This document shows positions 45,124-56,762 of a stretch of 64,000 bases of DNA, piece after piece; within the stretch, counting starts at the first letter, position 1; each line of letters begins with the position of its first letter. The translations under genes were made by a program, and so were the position numbers. The stretch comes from Rhizobium oryzihabitans (GTDB lineage Bacteria; Pseudomonadota; Alphaproteobacteria; Rhizobiales; Rhizobiaceae): positions 1,682,501 to 1,746,500 of the forward strand of contig NZ_CP048635.1 in NCBI RefSeq assembly GCF_010669145.1, written 5' to 3'. Under the pieces are notes generated by a model. That model saw only the letters and a list, made by a program, of their open reading frames with translations, ran no database searches and was not told where the DNA came from.

Positions 45124-45864
45124 TCAGTTGCCTTCCTTGCGGTTTTCAAAAAGGGTCGAGCGGCGACCGCGCAAAACGATATCGAATTTATAGGCCAGCA
45201 TGTCCATGGGCAGCGTCGCATTCATGTCCAGCGGCGCAATGAGTCTCCTGATCGCATCCTCGTCCGGAATGGTTTTGACGATCGGACATTTCCAGATCAG
45301 CGGATCGCCTTCGAAATACATCTGGGTGATGAGACGCTGGGCAAAGCCATGGCCGAAGACCGAGAAATGAATATGGGCCGGGCGCCAGTCATTGACGCCG
45401 TTCGGCCAGGGGTAAGCACCCGGCTGGATGGTCTTGAACCAGTAATAACCATTCTCATCCGTGATCGTGCGGCCGACGCCGCCGAAATTTGGATCGATTG
45501 CGGCGAGGTAGCTTTCCTTCTTGTGGCGGTAGCGCCCGCCGGCATTGGCCTGCCAGAATTCCACCAACGCGCCATCCACACCGCGGCCGCGCTCGTCCAG
45601 CACCCGGCCATGCACGAGGAGGCGCGGGCCAACAGGCATTTCGCCGGGGCGGGCGTAATTGAGGATGAGATCATTATCCAGCTCGTTCAGCATGCCATGC
45701 CCGAAGACGGGGCCGGTGATCTCGCTTTTTGTGCCTTCAAGCGAAATCAGCGCACGCTGCGGCGAGCGCAGGATCGATGTCTTGTAACCCGGCGAATAGG
45801 GTAGCGGATGAATATCGCGGTCGCGTGCGAAGAACGGCCCTGTCTCGGGCGCTTGATTGCTCAT
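45124..45864 (-). CDS. pcaH: protocatechuate 3,4-dioxygenase beta subunit
   Basis: A 246-residue beta chain carrying the Fe(III) site. The beta-sandwich shows LLVHGRVLDERGRGVDGALVEFWQANAGGRYRHKKESYLAAIDPNFGGVGRTITDENGYYWFKTIQPGAYPW, then DWRPAHIHFSVFGHGF, whose two His and the upstream Tyr residues (GRYRH and ENGYYWF segments) are the iron ligands. It overlaps pcaC by 4 bases and precedes pcaG. Confidence 0.97.
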   Translation of the reverse strand: MSNQAPETGPFFARDRDIHPLPYSPGYKTSILRSPQRALISLEGTKSEITGPVFGHGMLNELDNDLILNYARPGEMPVGPRLLVHGRVLDERGRGVDGALVEFWQANAGGRYRHKKESYLAAIDPNFGGVGRTITDENGYYWFKTIQPGAYPWPNGVNDWRPAHIHFSVFGHGFAQRLITQMYFEGDPLIWKCPIVKTIPDEDAIRRLIAPLDMNATLPMDMLAYKFDIVLRGRRSTLFENRKEGN

Positions 45865-46295
45865 TTCGTCTCCTCCCCATCGTGAGAATTATCAGGGGAA
45901 CTATCGGCTTTCATGCTGGTCAGGGCAAGCTTGGCGATCTTGAAAGCGTGGTTGGCGGCGGGCACGCCGGCATAGATCGCCACATGCAGCAGCGCTTCGC
46001 GAATATCCGCCTCTGTAGCCCCGGTATTGACGGTGGCGCGCACATGCATGGCAAGCTCTTCATCCTGGCCCAGCGCGGCAAGCAGGGCGATGGTGACCAT
46101 CGAACGCTCGCGCTTCGTCCAGTGGTTGCCGGACCAGACCGATCCCCACGCCGCTTCGGTGATGAGCTGCTGGAAAGGCTGGTCGAACCCGGTCGTTACC
46201 GTCTGCGCGCGATCCACATGGGCATCGCCGAGCACGGCGCGGCGGGTTTTCATGCCCTGCTCGAATCTGTCGTTCTTGTCGATATTTTCCGCCAT
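45861..46295 (-). CDS. pcaC: 4-carboxymuconolactone decarboxylase
   Basis: A 144-residue CMD-family enzyme that decarboxylates gamma-carboxymuconolactone to beta-ketoadipate enol-lactone. TKRERSMVTIALLAALGQDEELAMHVRATVNTGATEADIREALLHVAIYAGVPAANHAFKIAK is the full family core, with the conserved Glu and His. It overlaps pcaH by 4 bases and follows pcaD by 3 bases. Confidence 0.95.
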   Translation of the reverse strand: MAENIDKNDRFEQGMKTRRAVLGDAHVDRAQTVTTGFDQPFQQLITEAAWGSVWSGNHWTKRERSMVTIALLAALGQDEELAMHVRATVNTGATEADIREALLHVAIYAGVPAANHAFKIAKLALTSMKADSSPDNSHDGEETK

Positions 46296-46298
46296 CTG

Positions 46299-47096
46299 TC
46301 AGTGCTCCGGCAAGGTCTTCAGAAAAATTGAGGCCGCCTGTGTGTAGGCGAGCGGCTGTTCAAGGCAGGGGATATGGCCGCAGCTGCCGATGGTGACGAA
46401 GCGGCTGGCGGGAATGAGGTCGGCCAGCGACTGCACCAGCGCGGGCGGGGTCGAGCCGTCCTCATCACCCGCCACACACAGTGTCGGAACAGCGATGCGG
46501 CCTGCCTCTGTCGTGAAATCCGCATCACGAATAGCGGCGCAGGTGCCGCTGTAACCGGCTTCCGGCTGTTGCGACAGCATATTGCGAGCGCCACTATAGT
46601 CGGCATTGTCCGGCCGGCGGAAGGCGGGCGTGAACCAGCGCTCCATGACAGGATCGACCAGCGAGCCAAGGCCGCCAGCGGCGATCTTGTCGATGCGGGC
46701 ATTCCACATCTCGGCGGTGCCGATTTTGTGGGCGGTATTGCTGAGTACCAGGGCGCGGACGAGATCGGGACGGCGGGCATAAAGCCCCTGGGCGATCAGG
46801 CCGCCGACCGACAATCCCCAGATGATCGCGCTTTTGACGCCGAGATGATCGAGAAGCGCGATCAGGTCGCCGGCATGATCGTCTATCGAATAGGGCGCGT
46901 GCCCGACATCGGAAAGCCCGTGGCCGCGCTTGTCGTGCAGGATGAAGGCATAATCATCGCCAAGCGTTTCGATCACCGCATCCCAGATGCGGAAGTCGGT
47001 GCCAAGCGAATTGATGAAGGCGATGACCGGCTTGCCGCTTTCCAATCCGTGCGCACGGTAATGGATCGCGTTTTCGCCACAGCGCAGAAAATGCAT
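46299..47096 (-). CDS. pcaD: 3-oxoadipate enol-lactonase
   Basis: A 265-residue alpha/beta hydrolase that opens beta-ketoadipate enol-lactone. The nucleophile elbow is WGLSVGGLIAQG (Ser), and the His is in SCGHIPCLEQP with an Asp upstream in DEDGSTPP. The start MHFLRCGENAIHYRAHG is chosen over an open frame to 47153 because AGGAGGAGCAC lies immediately upstream of it. It is first gene of the operon pcaDCHGB, divergent from pcaQ. Confidence 0.94.
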   Translation of the reverse strand: MHFLRCGENAIHYRAHGLESGKPVIAFINSLGTDFRIWDAVIETLGDDYAFILHDKRGHGLSDVGHAPYSIDDHAGDLIALLDHLGVKSAIIWGLSVGGLIAQGLYARRPDLVRALVLSNTAHKIGTAEMWNARIDKIAAGGLGSLVDPVMERWFTPAFRRPDNADYSGARNMLSQQPEAGYSGTCAAIRDADFTTEAGRIAVPTLCVAGDEDGSTPPALVQSLADLIPASRFVTIGSCGHIPCLEQPLAYTQAASIFLKTLPEH

Positions 47097-47167
47097 GATG
47101 TGCTCCTCCTGCCAAGGATATTGCAAGCGCGTTCCGGTTAAGTAAAATGACATTATCGATGAAAATC

Positions 47168-47183
47168 ATAACCCATGGATTAT
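47168..47183. promoter_or_regulatory. PcaQ-type binding site in the pcaD-pcaQ gap
   Basis: ATAACC-CATG-GATTAT fits ATAACC-N4-GGTTAA, the PcaQ box reported in Sinorhizobium and Agrobacterium, at most positions. It ends 7 bases before the pcaQ start codon and lies about 72 bases upstream of pcaD. Confidence 0.65.
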
Positions 47184-47190
47184 ATGAGCG

Positions 47191-48126
47191 ATGGTCGATC
47201 AACGTATAAAGTTCCGGCACCTGCAAACCTTCGTGGAGGTGGCGCGCCAGAAAAGCGTCATCCGCGCCTCGGAAATCCTGCATGTCAGCCAGCCGGCGGT
47301 GACGAAGACGATCCGTGAGCTGGAAGATATTCTCGGTGTCTCGCTGTTCGACCGCGAAGGACGCGGCATCCGCATCAGCCGTTATGGCGAGGTGTTCCTG
47401 CGCCATGCGGGCGCGACGATGACGGCGCTGCGGCAGGCGGTCGATTCGGTTTCGCAGGAGGCGGCGCGCGCCGGTCCTCCCGTCAGGGTCGGCGCCCTGC
47501 CCACGGTTTCTGTGCGGATCATGCCGAAGGCGATGGCGGGTTTTCTCGCGGAAAAGACCGGCAGCCCGGTCAAGATCGTCACCGGTGAAAACGCCGTGCT
47601 TCTGGAGCAGTTACGTGTCGGCGATCTGGACCTCGTTGTCGGACGTCTGGCCGCGCCGCAGAAAATGACGGGCTTTTCCTTCGAGCACCTTTATTCCGAA
47701 AAAGTGCGTTTCGTGGTGCGCGCGGGCCATCGACTGCTCGCTCAAGGCGTTTCGATTTTCGACCGGCTTCACGAGTTTCCCGTGCTGATGCCGACACGGC
47801 AATCCGTCATCGGCCCCATCGTTGAGCAGTTCCTGATCGCCAATGGCGTGCCGGCCCTGCCGATCCGCATCGAGACGGTATCGGATGCTTTCGGCCGGGC
47901 GTATCTGCGCACCAGCGATGCCGTCTGGATCATTTCGGAAGGTGTGATCGCGGCCGATGTGGCTGATGGCATTCTGGCGATCCTGCCGGTTGATACCGGT
48001 GATACCAGCGGCCCGGTCGGTCTGACGGTCAGGGCCGATACCCAGCCGTCATTGCCGCTGTCGCTGCTGATGCAGGCCATCCGCGAGACCGCGAGTGAGT
48101 TGCTGGATGGGAGGGCTGAAGGGTGA
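47191..48126 (+). CDS. pcaQ: LysR-type activator of the pca operon
   Basis: A 311-residue LysR regulator. The N-terminal winged HTH is FRHLQTFVEVARQKSVIRASEILHVSQPAVTKTIRELEDILGVSLFDREGRGIRISRYGEVFLRHA; the inducer domain follows from about residue 90. It is divergent from pcaD by 94 bases. In Agrobacterium and Sinorhizobium PcaQ activates pcaDCHGB in response to pathway lactones, and this arrangement is the same. Confidence 0.94.
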   Translation: MVDQRIKFRHLQTFVEVARQKSVIRASEILHVSQPAVTKTIRELEDILGVSLFDREGRGIRISRYGEVFLRHAGATMTALRQAVDSVSQEAARAGPPVRVGALPTVSVRIMPKAMAGFLAEKTGSPVKIVTGENAVLLEQLRVGDLDLVVGRLAAPQKMTGFSFEHLYSEKVRFVVRAGHRLLAQGVSIFDRLHEFPVLMPTRQSVIGPIVEQFLIANGVPALPIRIETVSDAFGRAYLRTSDAVWIISEGVIAADVADGILAILPVDTGDTSGPVGLTVRADTQPSLPLSLLMQAIRETASELLDGRAEG

Positions 48127-48134
48127 ATACACTC

Positions 48135-48229
48135 TCGACGTCATCCTCGGCCTTGTGCCGAGGATCTAATCACGTTGAGTAAAATCAAAACGTTGCAGAT
48201 CCTCGGGTCAGGCCCGAGGATGACGTCGA
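48135..48229. repeat. paired palindromic repeats (second family)
   Basis: Two hairpins face each other: CGACGTCATCCTCGGCC...GCCGAGGATCT, then AGATCCTCGGGTCAGGCCCGAGGATGACGTCG. Their outer ends are also complementary, so the 95 bases could form one long stem. It lies between convergent pcaQ and pobA and may act as a terminator. Confidence 0.75.
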
Positions 48230-48246
48230 CGCAAATGGCGTGGCTC

Positions 48247-50460
<2,214 letters not shown>

Positions 50461-51329
50461 ACGGCGAGAAGTGCTGGCAGATAACGTTCCACCAGATCGT
50501 CCATCGAGGTGACGGAGGCGGCAAGCCCGACATTGAGCGCTGCGACCGTCTGCCCGCGCACGGTTTTTACCGGCACGGCGATGGAACGGAGGCCAACCTC
50601 CACCTCCTGATCGATCAGGGCATAACCGCGATTGCCGGTCGCCTCGATTTCGGCAAGCAACGCATCCATGCCAATGATCGTCTTTTCCGTGCGCGCCACC
50701 AGCTTTGAGCTTTCAAGAATTTCCCGCTGCCGCTCCGGTGTTTGAACCGAGAGGAGAACGCGGCCCATCGACGTGCAATAGGCGGGCAGGCGCGAACCGG
50801 GCATCAGCGCGATGGACATGACCCGCTGCTGGGCGGCGCGCGCCACATAGACGATTTCAGTTTCATCCAGAATGGAGACGGAGGTGCTCTGGCCGATCTC
50901 TTCCGACAGACGATCCAGCAGCGGCTGGACGATGCGCGGCAGCGGCATGGTGGCGAGGCAGCCGGTGCCGAGCCGCAGAACCTTGGGTGTCACGGTGAAG
51001 AACTTGCCGTCATAGGCGGCGTAACCCAGTTCCGAAAGTGTCAGCAGGCAGCGCCTCGTGGTGGCGCGGTCAAGCCCTGCGATATCAGCCGCATCGGAAA
51101 TGGAGAGGCGCGGACGCTCGGCGCTGAACGCCTCGATCACCTTCAATCCCTTGGCGAGACCGCCCATCATGTCTCTTTCATTGACGGCCATGTCTCGGCT
51201 CCGTTTGTGCGATATACGAACAAAAATCATATAGCGCACAAAATCCTTGCCGTCGAGCCGGTTTCGGATTTACCTCTGGGGCCACGCAGCCTTGGCGGTC
51301 CCATCCGTTCGGCTGGATGGAGGATTGAT

Positions 51330-52037
51330 ATGGACAAGACAATCAACAGCGCGACTGATGCCATTTCAGGCATCGGCGATGGCGCGACGGTGATGATCGG
51401 CGGTTTTGGCGGCTCCGGCGCACCCATCGAGCTGATCCACGCGCTGATCGACAAGGGCCCGAAGAACCTGACGGTGATCAACAACAATGCGGGTAATGGC
51501 CGCATCGGCATCGCCGCGATGATCGACGCGGGCATGGTCAAAAAGATGGTCTGCTCGTTCCCGCGTTCCTCCGATCCGCGCGCTTTCACCGACAGATATC
51601 TGGCTGGCGAGATTGAGCTGGAACTTGTGCCGCAGGGCACGCTCGCCGAGCGCATCCGTGCGGGCGGGGCTGGCATTCCGGCGTTCTATACCCCAACCGC
51701 CTTCGGCACCGAGCTTGCCAATGGAAAGCCCATCGCCGAATTCGACGGCCGCTCTTACGTGCAGGAACGCTGGCTGAAGGCGGATTTTGCCATTGTGAAG
51801 GCCGAGCTTGGCGATACCTATGGTAACCTCACCTACAACAAGGCGGGCCGCAATTTTAACCCGCTGATGTGCATGGCCGCGAAAACCACCATCGCCCAGG
51901 TTTCGAAGATCGTCGCTGCCGGTGAGATCGACCCCGAGCATGTCGTCACCCCTGGCATCTTCGTCAACGGCGTCGTGGAAATCCCCGATCCGCAGCAGGA
52001 AGAAGTTCTCATTCGCGCGGGAGTAGCCTACGCATGA
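51330..52037 (+). CDS. pcaI: 3-oxoadipate CoA-transferase subunit A
   Basis: A 235-residue alpha subunit, moving CoA from succinyl-CoA to beta-ketoadipate with PcaJ. It has the N-terminal GDGATVMIGGFGGSGAPIELIHALIDKGPKNLTVINNNAGNG and GTLAERIRAGGAGIPAFYTPTAFGT. An ATGGAGG stretch is upstream. It overlaps pcaJ by 4 bases (ATGA). Confidence 0.96.
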   Translation: MDKTINSATDAISGIGDGATVMIGGFGGSGAPIELIHALIDKGPKNLTVINNNAGNGRIGIAAMIDAGMVKKMVCSFPRSSDPRAFTDRYLAGEIELELVPQGTLAERIRAGGAGIPAFYTPTAFGTELANGKPIAEFDGRSYVQERWLKADFAIVKAELGDTYGNLTYNKAGRNFNPLMCMAAKTTIAQVSKIVAAGEIDPEHVVTPGIFVNGVVEIPDPQQEEVLIRAGVAYA

Positions 52038-52729
52038 CCCAGACCATCGACACCCGCGAAGACATCAAGCTTTCCAACGCCCAGATCGCCTGGCGCGCGG
52101 CGCAGGACATTGAGGACGGCGCTTATGTCAATCTTGGCATCGGCTTTCCCGAAATGGTGGCGCGGTACCAGCCGCCCGGCCGTCAGGCCATTTTCCACAC
52201 CGAAAACGGCATCCTGAATTTCGGTGAGGCGCCGCCGGAAGGCGAGGAAGACTGGAACCTCATCAATGCCGGCAAGAAGGCCGTGACGCTGAAGCCGGGT
52301 GCCTCCTTCTTCCATCATGCCGACAGCTTCGCCATGGTGCGCGGCGGGCATCTGGATGTGGCGATCCTTGGGGCTTATCAGGTGGCGCAGAACGGCGATC
52401 TCGCCAATTGGCGCGTCGGCTCCAAGGGCGTGCCGGCCGTCGGCGGCGCCATGGATCTGGTGCATGGCGCAAAGCAGGTTTTCGTCATCACCGAACATGT
52501 GACGAAGAACGGCGAGCCGAAGCTCGTTGAAAAATGCGCCTTTCCGCTGACCGGCGTCGGCTGCATCACCCGCATCTATACCAGCCATGCGGTGATCGAT
52601 GTGGTGGATGGCCGCTTTGTGCTGCGCGAAAAACTGGCGGCGATGAGCTTCGATGAATTGCAGGCCATGACCGGCGCGCCTCTCCATATCGATGGCGAAG
52701 TCGCCGATCTTGTCGCCCCGGAACTGTGA
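52034..52729 (+). CDS. pcaJ: 3-oxoadipate CoA-transferase subunit B
   Basis: A 231-residue beta subunit. GAYVNLGIGFPEMVARY and HTENGILNFG hold the catalytic Glu (ENG motif) that forms the CoA thioester; GGAMDLVHGAKQVFVITEH is another family block. It is coupled to pcaI and 10 bases before pcaF. Confidence 0.96.
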   Translation: MTQTIDTREDIKLSNAQIAWRAAQDIEDGAYVNLGIGFPEMVARYQPPGRQAIFHTENGILNFGEAPPEGEEDWNLINAGKKAVTLKPGASFFHHADSFAMVRGGHLDVAILGAYQVAQNGDLANWRVGSKGVPAVGGAMDLVHGAKQVFVITEHVTKNGEPKLVEKCAFPLTGVGCITRIYTSHAVIDVVDGRFVLREKLAAMSFDELQAMTGAPLHIDGEVADLVAPEL

Positions 52730-52739
52730 GGAAAAACCG

Positions 52740-53945
52740 ATGACCGATGCATTCATCTGCGACTATATCCGCACGCCGATTGGCCGTTTTGGCGGCGCGC
52801 TTTCCTCCGTGCGGGCCGATGACCTCGGCGCGATGCCGCTGAAGGCGCTTGTCGAGCGCAACCCCTCCGTCGATTGGGAAGCGGTCGAGGATGTGATCTT
52901 CGGCTGCGCCAATCAGGCGGGCGAGGACAACCGCAATGTCGCGCGCATGTCTCTGCTGCTGGCCGGCCTGCCGGTTTCTGTCACCGGAACCACCATCAAC
53001 CGGCTATGTGGCTCGGGCATGGATGCCGTCATTGCCGCTGCCCGCGCCATCAAATCGGGCGAGGCGGAGCTGATGATTGCCGGCGGCGTCGAAAGCATGA
53101 GCCGCGCACCCTTCGTCCTGCCGAAGGCGGAAAGCGCCTTTTCGCGCAATGCCGAAATCTACGACACCACTATCGGCTGGCGTTTCGTCAACCCGCTGAT
53201 GAAGGCGCAATATGGCGTCGATTCGATGCCGGAGACCGGCGATAACGTCGCCGTTGACTATCAGGTCTCCCGAGAGGATCAGGACGCCTTTGCCGTTCGC
53301 AGCCAGAATAAGGCCGCTGAAGCGCAGGCCAATGGTCGCCTCGACAGGGAAATCGTCCCCGTGACGATCCCGCAGCGCAAGGGCGATCCGCTGGTGGTGT
53401 CGACAGACGAACATCCGCGCGCCACCAGCCTCGAATCGCTCGCTAAGCTCAAGCCGGTGAACAAGCGCGATGGCGCGACCGTGACGGCGGGCAATGCATC
53501 CGGCGTCAACGACGGGGCGGCTGCTCTCATCATCGCTTCGGCTGAAGCCGCGAAGAAATACGGCCTGACGCCGATTGCCCGCATTCTCGGCGGGGCAACT
53601 GCCGGCGTTCCGCCGCGCGTGATGGGCATCGGCCCGGCTCCAGCCTCGGCCAAGCTCCTGGCGCGGCTTGGTCTGAAACAGGAACAGCTTGACGTGATCG
53701 AGCTGAACGAAGCTTTCGCCAGCCAGGGTCTCGCAACGCTTCGCCAACTAGGCATTGCCGATGACGATGCGCGGGTGAATGCGAACGGCGGCGCGATTGC
53801 ACTCGGCCATCCGCTCGGCATGTCCGGTGCCCGCATTGCCGGCACCGCAGCGCTGGAGCTTTCGCTGACCGGCAAGCGTTATGCGCTTTCCACCATGTGC
53901 ATCGGCGTCGGGCAGGGCATCGCCGTGGCGCTGGAGCGGGTCTGA
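52740..53945 (+). CDS. pcaF: 3-oxoadipyl-CoA thiolase
   Basis: A 401-residue thiolase that splits beta-ketoadipyl-CoA into succinyl-CoA and acetyl-CoA. Catalytic Cys is in TINRLCGSGMDAV (about residue 90), the active-site His in GHPLGMSGAR and the second Cys in STMCIGVGQGIA near the end. NEAFASQ is also present. It is the last gene of pcaIJF, followed by a RIME. Confidence 0.97.
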   Translation: MTDAFICDYIRTPIGRFGGALSSVRADDLGAMPLKALVERNPSVDWEAVEDVIFGCANQAGEDNRNVARMSLLLAGLPVSVTGTTINRLCGSGMDAVIAAARAIKSGEAELMIAGGVESMSRAPFVLPKAESAFSRNAEIYDTTIGWRFVNPLMKAQYGVDSMPETGDNVAVDYQVSREDQDAFAVRSQNKAAEAQANGRLDREIVPVTIPQRKGDPLVVSTDEHPRATSLESLAKLKPVNKRDGATVTAGNASGVNDGAAALIIASAEAAKKYGLTPIARILGGATAGVPPRVMGIGPAPASAKLLARLGLKQEQLDVIELNEAFASQGLATLRQLGIADDDARVNANGGAIALGHPLGMSGARIAGTAALELSLTGKRYALSTMCIGVGQGIAVALERV

Positions 53946-54069
53946 TAGGTCGGCGGCATTCGGCCATCGTGACAACGGTTCGAATGCCGCTGCCGCCACG
54001 TCTTCACCTATGTCGGCAGGTGCTCAAGAACTCCACGCAGGACTTTCTCGCATTGGGTCCATCCCAACT

Positions 54070-54188
54070 CCCTCATTCCTGTGCTTGTCACAGGAATCCA
54101 GCCGACGCGCGTCTGCGCGGCGAGAGGGGCCTTTTCAGCCCAAGGACTTGGGCTGGCTGGATCTCTGTGACAGGCACAGAGATGAGGG
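54070..54188. repeat. RIME-type palindromic repeat, copy 8
   Basis: Full-length copy downstream of pcaF with CTCATTCCTGTGCTTGTCAC arms and the central AGCCCAAGGACTTGGGCT hairpin. Confidence 0.85.
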
Positions 54189-54286
54189 AAGCAACGGCAT
54201 TCTAAAAAAGGCCGATCTCGTAAATGCTGCGCCCGCCTGACATTCACGTCCAGAGTCTTCTCTGACGAAATCCTCCGACATGCGTT

Positions 54287-54300
54287 GGATTCCATCATCA
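54287..54300. promoter_or_regulatory. LacI-type operator candidate upstream of the regulator
   Basis: GGATTCCATCATCA, 55 bases upstream of the regulator start. The core GATTCCATCAT recurs at 55394 before the binding-protein gene. Confidence 0.5.
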
Positions 54301-54354
54301 TTCGTGACATGTTTTGCGAGATATGACAGGAATCTCTCCGTCTACGGGGCACCC

Positions 54355-55383
54355 ATGAAACGTCCGACCATCACAGATGTTGCGACAACCGCCGGCGTCA
54401 GCGTCGCAACCGTTGACCGTGTGCTGAACGGTCGCCTGCCGGTGCGGGAGGAAACCTCGCGGCGGGTGTTTGAGGCGGCGGAAAAGATCGGCTTTCATGC
54501 CACCAACATCATCCGCCAGCGCATGCTGGCCGATCTGCCGTCCTACAATCTCGGCATCATTCTGCGGAAAGAGCGGCACTCCTTTTACCAGACATTTGCC
54601 GATGAGCTTGAGCTTGCGGCGCGCAACGTCAGGGATCGACACCTCAACCTGCGCATTGAATTCGCGCAGTCTGGCGAGCCGAGCGAGCTTGCCGCGCTTC
54701 TCACCGGCATGAAAGGCCGCGTCCATGCGGTTGCCGCCACCGGGCCTGATCATCATGATGTCACGGCCGCCGTTGAGGCTTTGAAGGCGAAGGGTATTCC
54801 CACCTTTTCGCTGCTTTCCGACTTCGCGCAGGGTGTTCGGGAAGCCTATCTCGGTGCGAACAACATGAAAGTCGGGCGCACGGCGGCCTGGATGATCTCG
54901 CGGCTGGCGCGCAGCAAAGGCAAGGTGCTTCTGCTGCTTGGCGGCCACCGTTTTCACGGCCATTCGCTGCGGGAAACCGGTTTTCGCAGCTATATGCGGG
55001 AATATGCGCCGGAGTTCGAGGTCATGGACGCACTGATCACGCTGGAAACACGGCGGCTTACCTATGAGCTGGTCATGGACACCATCGCCAAACACAGCGA
55101 TCTCATCGGCATCTATTGTGTCGGCGGCGGCATGGAAGGCGTGATCGAGGCCCTGCAGCAGGAAAACCGCCAGGAAACCATCGTCTGCCTTGTCAACGAG
55201 TTGACGCCGGAATCCCGGCAGGCCTTGCTGGAACGGCGCATTACCGGCGTGTTCCAGACACCGCTTCGCGAATTATGCGCTGATCTCGTCGCCACCATGG
55301 TGCACACCATTGAGCACGGAATGGCGGAAACGCCGGGGCAAAGATTTGTACCCGCTCATCTGTGGGTTCCTGAGAGTCTTTGA
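54355..55383 (+). CDS. LacI-family regulator, sugar/cyclitol type
   Basis: A 342-residue LacI protein. The HTH is MKRPTITDVATTAGVSVATVDRVLNGRLPVREETSRRVFEAAEKIGFHA; the ligand domain (residues 65 on) includes NLGIILRKERHSFYQTFADELELAA and GVREAYLGANNMKVGRTAAWMI. AAAAGRLG-type hinge is absent, as in the rhizobial DVDR-VLNG subgroup whose members control sugar ABC operons. It lies directly upstream of the binding-protein gene on the same strand and shares an operator-like sequence with it, so it probably represses that gene set and itself. Confidence 0.87.
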   Translation: MKRPTITDVATTAGVSVATVDRVLNGRLPVREETSRRVFEAAEKIGFHATNIIRQRMLADLPSYNLGIILRKERHSFYQTFADELELAARNVRDRHLNLRIEFAQSGEPSELAALLTGMKGRVHAVAATGPDHHDVTAAVEALKAKGIPTFSLLSDFAQGVREAYLGANNMKVGRTAAWMISRLARSKGKVLLLLGGHRFHGHSLRETGFRSYMREYAPEFEVMDALITLETRRLTYELVMDTIAKHSDLIGIYCVGGGMEGVIEALQQENRQETIVCLVNELTPESRQALLERRITGVFQTPLRELCADLVATMVHTIEHGMAETPGQRFVPAHLWVPESL

Positions 55384-55392
55384 TGGTTTGAT

Positions 55393-55406
55393 AGATTCCA
55401 TCATAA
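55393..55406. promoter_or_regulatory. LacI-type operator candidate upstream of the binding-protein operon
   Basis: AGATTCCATCATAA shares GATTCCATCAT with the site at 54287, and TGATGG occurs 10 bases upstream in the opposite sense. It is 256 bases upstream of the binding-protein gene. Confidence 0.5.
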
Positions 55407-55662
55407 ATTCCGCGTCTCTTTCTATCAGCCATGATGTTTTAGACCGTGGAAGACGCGTTGACGCCAGCCACGGACTAGGACCATGTTGCCCGTATGTGGA
55501 GCGGGCAGGAGGCTGATCCACGGCAATAACGATGTTTCAGGTTTGCTGCCCGCCGCAGATATCCATCTTCGGCGACGGGCTTTCTTTTGCCGGCGATCGG
55601 CTGCGGCGCGATGCGCGCTGACCGTGCGGCCGGTGTTCTCAAGTGTTTCGGAGGAGGACGAT

Positions 55663-56604
55663 ATGAAAAGACATTTTGCGATTGCAGCACTGGCCACCAT
55701 GCTGGCAACCACGGCGTCGGCCCAGACCATCGGCGTTTCGATGGCCCTGTTCGACGACAATTTCCTGACCGTGCTGCGCAACGGCATGATCGACTATTCA
55801 AAGGGTATGAACGGCGTCTCGCTGCAGATCGAGGACGCGCAGAACGATGTCGGCAAGCAATTGAGCCAGGTGCAGAACTTCGTCGCCGCCGGCGTCGACG
55901 CCATCATCGTCAATCCCGTGGATACGGATGCGACCGTGGCGCTTTCGCAGGCGGCCGCCAAGGCCGGCATTCCGCTGGTCTACGTCAATCGCCAGCCGGT
56001 CAATCTCGACAGTCTGCCGGACAAGCAGGCCTTTGTCGCATCCGATGAAAAACAGTCCGGAACATTGCAGACGCAGGAAGTCTGCCGGCTTTTGAAGGAA
56101 GCGGGCAAGACGGAAGCCAAGGCCGTGGTGATGATGGGCGAACTTTCCAACCAGGCGGCCCGCATGCGCACGCAGGATATCAAGGATGTCGTCGCCACGC
56201 CGGATTGCAGCTTCATCAAGCTTGTCGAGGAGCAATCCGCCAACTGGTCGCGCACGCAGGGCTCTGACCTGATGACCAACTGGCTTTCGGCCGGCGTCGA
56301 GTTCGATGCTGTGATTTCCAACAATGACGAGATGGCGATCGGCGCGATCCAGTCGCTGAAGGCGGCCGGCAGGCCGATGGATGGCGTCATCATTGCGGGT
56401 ATCGACGCGACGCAGGATGCGCTTGCCGCCATGGCAGCGGGTGAGCTGGATGTCAGCGTGTTCCAGAATGCCGCCGGGCAGGGCAAGGGCGCGGTGGATG
56501 CGGCCCTTAAACTCGCCAAAGGCGAGACGATCGACAAGAAGGTTTTCGTGCCCTTTGAGCTGGTTACGCCAGCCAATCTCAAAAACTATCAGGCGAAGAA
56601 CTGA
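55663..56604 (+). CDS. periplasmic sugar/inositol-binding protein (RbsB/IbpA-like)
   Basis: A 313-residue type I periplasmic binding protein with a signal peptide (residues 1-21, ending TASAQ) behind GGAGGAGG. The fold core is TIGVSMALFDDNFLTVLRNGMIDYSKGMNGVSLQIEDAQNDVGKQLSQVQNFVAAGVDAIIVNPVDT, with AFVASDEKQSG and ISNNDEMAIGAIQSLKAAG. It resembles the myo-inositol binders IbpA/IatA. No permease or ATPase gene follows in the window, so it is an orphan component or pairs with a distant transporter. Confidence 0.87.
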   Translation: MKRHFAIAALATMLATTASAQTIGVSMALFDDNFLTVLRNGMIDYSKGMNGVSLQIEDAQNDVGKQLSQVQNFVAAGVDAIIVNPVDTDATVALSQAAAKAGIPLVYVNRQPVNLDSLPDKQAFVASDEKQSGTLQTQEVCRLLKEAGKTEAKAVVMMGELSNQAARMRTQDIKDVVATPDCSFIKLVEEQSANWSRTQGSDLMTNWLSAGVEFDAVISNNDEMAIGAIQSLKAAGRPMDGVIIAGIDATQDALAAMAAGELDVSVFQNAAGQGKGAVDAALKLAKGETIDKKVFVPFELVTPANLKNYQAKN

Positions 56605-56762
56605 GCCCGACTTATGACCGGCATGCCTTCCGCATGCCCGGCTTGAATCAAGGCCGACCATGAAAAACCGGCCAAAGGCCGCGGTCTCTTCTCCCGGACC
56701 GCGGCCTTGCACGAACTGCCTGCAACGACATCCCAACAGAGATCGACGACAAGGAAGCGTAT

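Larger units (their letters stand above)
53946..54354. other. intergenic region with RIME and LacI operator candidate
   Basis: 409 bases between pcaF and the lacI-type gene. It contains the RIME at 54070-54188 and the operator candidate at 54287-54300. No gene is seen. Confidence 0.55.

Noticed and set aside
56600..56700. Hairpins after the orphan binding-protein gene as a terminator
   Set aside because: CCGGCATGC...GCATGCCCGG and GGCC-AAA-GGCC stems exist but no T-run follows, and the downstream genes are co-directional, so they may only be attenuating or processing structures.
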